From the NCBI GenBank assembly GCA_963737625.1, contig CAVTTK010000002.1, positions 434,001 through 498,000 on the forward strand: a DNA stretch of 64,000 nt, given 5' to 3'. Below, one piece after another: positions 61,864 to 64,000 of the stretch. Numbering within the stretch: position 1 is the stretch's first letter; every line of letters begins with the position of its first letter. The translations under genes were made by a program, and so were the position numbers. The notes under the pieces were generated by a model that was not told the DNA's origin, made no database searches, and worked only from the letters and a program-made list of their open reading frames with translations. This DNA comes from Bog-756 sp963737625 (lineage in GTDB: Bacteria; Actinomycetota; Acidimicrobiia; Acidimicrobiales; RAAP-2).

Positions 61864-62606
61864 CACCCCCGGCACGCAACTCTGCCGCGGACCGCGAGAC
61901 GTTCACGGAATTTGCTCACACCCGGGAAGCGCGGCTCCGGAACCGGCTGGTGGAGGAGCATCTTGGTCTCGCCCATCAACTGGCTCGCCGGTTCACCAAC
62001 CGGGGTGAGCCCTATGACGACCTCGTACAGGTCGCCTCCATGGCTCTGGTGAAGTCGGTCGATCGGTTCGACGCGGATCGTGGTGTCGAGTTCAGTACGT
62101 TCGCCACCCGAACGATCATCGGTGAACTGAAGCGCCACTTCCGAGACAAGGGTTGGGCGATCCGGGCTCCACGGCGGGTCCAGGAGCTGTATCTAGCCCT
62201 GGGGCCCTCCATCGAGACCTTGACGCAACAGTTGGGAAGGCCCCCAACGGTGGCCGAGATCGCCGAGTTGGTGGACGCCAGCGAGGAATCGGTGCTCGAG
62301 GCCATGGAAGCTGGACAGCACTATCGGACCACATCGATCGATGCCCCCAACCACCAGGAGGGGACGTTGTCGCGCCGTCTCGGTCGGGTTGATTCCGGCT
62401 ACGCCGGCACCGATGACCGCCTGCTTCTCGCCCTCTCGCTCGCCGACCTTCCCGAGCGCGAGCGGACCATCATCAGTCTGCGATTCGTTGACGGACTCAC
62501 CCAATCAGAAATAGCTGCACGAGTGGGACTGAGCCAGATGCACGTCTCTCGACTGCTCGCCTCCAGCCTGGCTACGCTCAAGGCCTCGTTCGGAGAGGAG
62601 TCGTAG
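61860..62606 (+). CDS. SigB/SigF-family alternative sigma factor
   Basis: 248 residues, the SigB/SigF size. Region 2: EEHLGLAHQLARRFTNRGEP, DDLVQVASMALVKSVDRFDA and RGVEFSTFATRTIIGELKRH (promoter-melting and -10 recognition). Region 3: RVQELYLALGPSIETLTQQL. Region 4: LPERERTIISLRFVDGLTQS and EIAARVGLSQMHVSRLLASS (helix-turn-helix for the -35). Lacks region 1. The operon layout and its promoter consensus agree with a general-stress role. ATG overlaps the anti-sigma stop. Confidence 0.95.
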   Translation: MTPPARNSAADRETFTEFAHTREARLRNRLVEEHLGLAHQLARRFTNRGEPYDDLVQVASMALVKSVDRFDADRGVEFSTFATRTIIGELKRHFRDKGWAIRAPRRVQELYLALGPSIETLTQQLGRPPTVAEIAELVDASEESVLEAMEAGQHYRTTSIDAPNHQEGTLSRRLGRVDSGYAGTDDRLLLALSLADLPERERTIISLRFVDGLTQSEIAARVGLSQMHVSRLLASSLATLKASFGEES

Positions 62607-62635
62607 ATCCACTGAGTCATCCGAGCGATCGACGA

Positions 62636-63079
62636 TCAGCACTGCGGGCGATCGCTGATGACCAACGGTATTGAGCAACCCGCAGATTCGTCGGGTGTTG
62701 ACGAGTTCCCTCGGCACCGGAGGTCGAACCATACGGTCTTTCCTGGCGGGGCGCCTATGACGCCCCACTCGCTGGCCAGCTCCTCGAGGAGGTACAGGCC
62801 TCGTCCGTGTGTGTAGAGGAGGGTGGCGGGAATCGGTTCGGGTCGCTGGCTGCTTCTGTCGGTGACCTCCACGTGGACGATCCCTTCCGACTCGATGGCC
62901 ACCACGTCGAAGGCAGAATGGGCATGAATGACAGCGTTGGTGGCCAGCTCGCTCGTCAGGAGCCGAGCGATGTCGATGGTCTCCTGACGGCAATGTCCGA
63001 TGGCTCCAGACACCAGTCGTCTCGCCGCGGCAACACTTCTTACGTCGTTCGGGAATGCTGTCACAGTTCTAATCTCCAC
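62636..63079 (-). CDS. Third RsbW-like ATP-binding protein
   Basis: 147 residues, GTG start at 63079. GHKL ATPase boxes: N-box SELATNAVIHAH, DRSSQ in place of DxGxG, and G2 HGRGLYLLEELASEWG. The middle box is altered, so kinase activity is doubtful but ATP binding likely. Faces the sigma gene with a 29-base gap, convergent. May be another anti-sigma, or a kinase for one of the STAS proteins. Confidence 0.85.
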   Translation of the reverse strand: MEIRTVTAFPNDVRSVAAARRLVSGAIGHCRQETIDIARLLTSELATNAVIHAHSAFDVVAIESEGIVHVEVTDRSSQRPEPIPATLLYTHGRGLYLLEELASEWGVIGAPPGKTVWFDLRCRGNSSTPDESAGCSIPLVISDRPQC

Positions 63080-63613
63080 CGACTGAGTTCAACCTTGTGG
63101 GGCCAGTTGCATCATGAGGAGCGAACCCGGGTTCGCTCCTCAGCGCTGATTTGCCATTGGGCCGTAGCGGTCCGCAGGTCTCAGTCTTCGGTGGAAGGGG
63201 TTGGTCCTGCGTCATTGTGGGCACCTGAACCTCGATTGGGCAGTCGGCGGACCCCTGAAGCGCCGCCCCAATCCGACGAGGTCAGTCGCCGAGGCCCGTC
63301 ACCTGCGGCCATGGTTCTGCCCTACCCCCGGCCTCCGCTCCAAAACCAGGTCCGGTTCAAGCGGATCCGTTCGTCACAACTGCATCCAGCGAAGAGTTCG
63401 ACTTCCATGGCCAGAGGGCCTTGGTTGCAGCAAGGCCAAGCGGCAAGGACGACTCGATGGGTAGGTTCAATCTGCCTTTGCTGTCCGCAATCTGGCAAGG
63501 CTGTACGCTCAGCTTCCGGATCCGAGGTGTTCCTCGATCCGGCTCGTTCTTCTTGTCGTCGGGCATGCTGTCTGCCGGTGGGGGGTCGAAACAATTGGTC
63601 GTCATCCCAGTCG
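63080..63613. other. Intergenic region without a gene
   Basis: 534 bases before tRNA-Met. It shows less third-base GC periodicity than its neighbours. A perfect 7-base hairpin GGCCTTG/CAAGGCC with a 7-base loop lies at 63417-63437, possibly a terminator. A long frame on the minus strand is an artefact of the tRNA. No credible gene. Confidence 0.5.
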
Positions 63614-63686
63614 GGGGCAGTAGCTCAGTGGTCAGAGCAGGGGACTCATAATCCCTCGGTCGCAGGTTCGATCCCTGCCTGCCCCA
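63614..63686 (+). tRNA. tRNA-Met (CAT), elongator type
   Basis: 73 bases: acceptor GGGGCAG/CTGCCCC, D stem GCTC/GAGC, anticodon stem GGGGA/TCCCT with loop CTCATAA (anticodon CAT), T stem GCAGG/CCTGC and discriminator A. The first pair is G-C, unlike initiator tRNA, so elongator Met is the better call; lysidine-type Ile cannot be ruled out. CCA is not encoded. Confidence 0.93.
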
Positions 63687-63701
63687 CGGATTGTTTGTGC
63701 A

Positions 63702-63789
63702 ATTCCGGGTGATCCTTGAGGAATTAGTTCCGGGTGATCCTGACCTGAGATTCGGTAGTTGCTTGACGCAGTTCCGGTTGATGCTTGAC
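63702..63789 (+). repeat. Three subterminal near-repeats of the IS end
   Basis: ATTCCGGGTGATCCTTGA (63702-63719), GTTCCGGGTGATCCTGAC (63727-63744) and GTTCCGGTTGATGCTTGAC (63771-63789) share the core TTCCGGKTGATSC. Likely transposase-binding sites. Confidence 0.7.
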
Positions 63790-63837
63790 ACCTCGGCCCC
63801 ACCGACCTGCGCTCGTAGGAGCTAAGGAGGTGGCCGA

Positions 63838-64000
63838 GTGCTTGTGGAGCCCAGCAAGATGGAACAGCGGTATGACGCAGTCCTGGGTGGGATTGGGGAC
63901 GGCTTCAGCGTGGCGGAGGTGGCTGAGGCCTATGGCGTGAGTCGTCAGAGCGTGTACGCCTGGGTGGCCCGCCATGAGAATGGCGTGCGACAGAACCCGG
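63838..64000 (+). CDS. IS481-family transposase, N-terminus
   Basis: The frame opens with GTG 63838, 7 bases after AAGGAGG. The first ~54 residues include VEPSKMEQRYDAVLGGIGDG and FSVAEVAEAYGVSRQSVYAW, the helix-turn-helix of IS481/IS3-type transposases. The DDE catalytic domain lies beyond the window. It lies within the element beginning at 63696. Confidence 0.85.
   Translation, partial: MLVEPSKMEQRYDAVLGGIGDGFSVAEVAEAYGVSRQSVYAWVARHENGVRQNP

Larger units (their letters stand above)
63696..64000 (+). mobile_element. IS481-like insertion sequence, left part
   Basis: Starts about 10 bases after tRNA-Met at TGTGCAATTCCGGGTGATCC, which is a candidate inverted-repeat end beginning with TGT as IS481 ends do. 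Subterminal repeats follow, then a transposase gene. The right end is outside the window. Confidence 0.6.

Noticed and set aside
63357..63791. Minus-strand frame with GRQGSNLRPRDYESPALTTE
   Set aside because: This is the well-known false peptide from the strand opposite tRNA-Met; its core is exactly the tRNA.

Overview
The window is chromosomal DNA of a very GC-rich bacterium: nearly every reading frame has G or C in the third codon position, GTG starts are common, and genes are packed with ATGA/GTGA overlaps. An F420-type luciferase-like oxidoreductase, a BldD-like regulator, a class-E-type sortase with an LAxTG-like substrate, a DtxR-family repressor and a SigB/SigF-type partner-switching module all point to Actinomycetota. 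Phylum is secure; an uncultured or little-studied order such as Acidimicrobiia is my inference and was not tested.

Region by region. (1) 1-10.6 kb is a catabolic locus. A leftward operon (uncharacterised protein, TetR, cytochrome P450, partial SDR) diverges from a rightward, tightly overlapping operon (3-hydroxyisobutyrate-dehydrogenase-like enzyme, aldehyde dehydrogenase, CMD protein, SDR, enoyl-CoA hydratase, LLM oxidoreductase, hotdog thioesterase, branched-chain-amino-acid-type binding protein). A perfect palindrome sits in the divergent promoter. (2) 11.0-13.3 kb holds rpsT and lepA. (3) 13.3-22.5 kb is a surface-polysaccharide island: flippase, four glycosyltransferases, a tandem alpha/beta hydrolase and a PAP2 phosphatase. 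It lies between lepA and hrcA, genes that are often close together.

(4) 22.5-50.9 kb is a housekeeping stretch: DtxR-like repressor, CIRCE-hrcA-dnaJ-rsmE, BldD-like regulator, small HTH protein, HIT protein, phoH-ybeY-CNNM-era (era is frameshifted in a G7 run), a DinG-type helicase, a TSUP transporter, uppS-recO, photolyase, hemW, glyS, a cell-wall protein with its sortase, ppdK, dnaG, rpoD, and then a small membrane protein and tRNA-Asn. Several genes have a TANNNT -10 box only 6-9 bases before the start codon, the layout expected of leaderless transcripts.

(5) 51.3-63.1 kb is the most interesting part: a general-stress region. An operon encodes an STAS antagonist, an RsbW-type kinase and a SigB/F-family sigma factor. 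Around it are two SpoIIE-type phosphatases, a second STAS-kinase pair and a third kinase-like ATPase. A run of small hydrophilic or one-helix proteins, a plasmid-stabilisation-like protein and a YihY membrane protein lie next to it. Two sites match the SigB consensus with identical 14-base spacing: GTTTAA-N14-GGGTAT before the sigma operon and GTTTGC-N14-GGGTAG before one small protein. This suggests that the sigma factor controls itself and its neighbours. (6) The right edge has tRNA-Met followed within about 10 bases by the start of an IS481-like insertion sequence that runs off the window.
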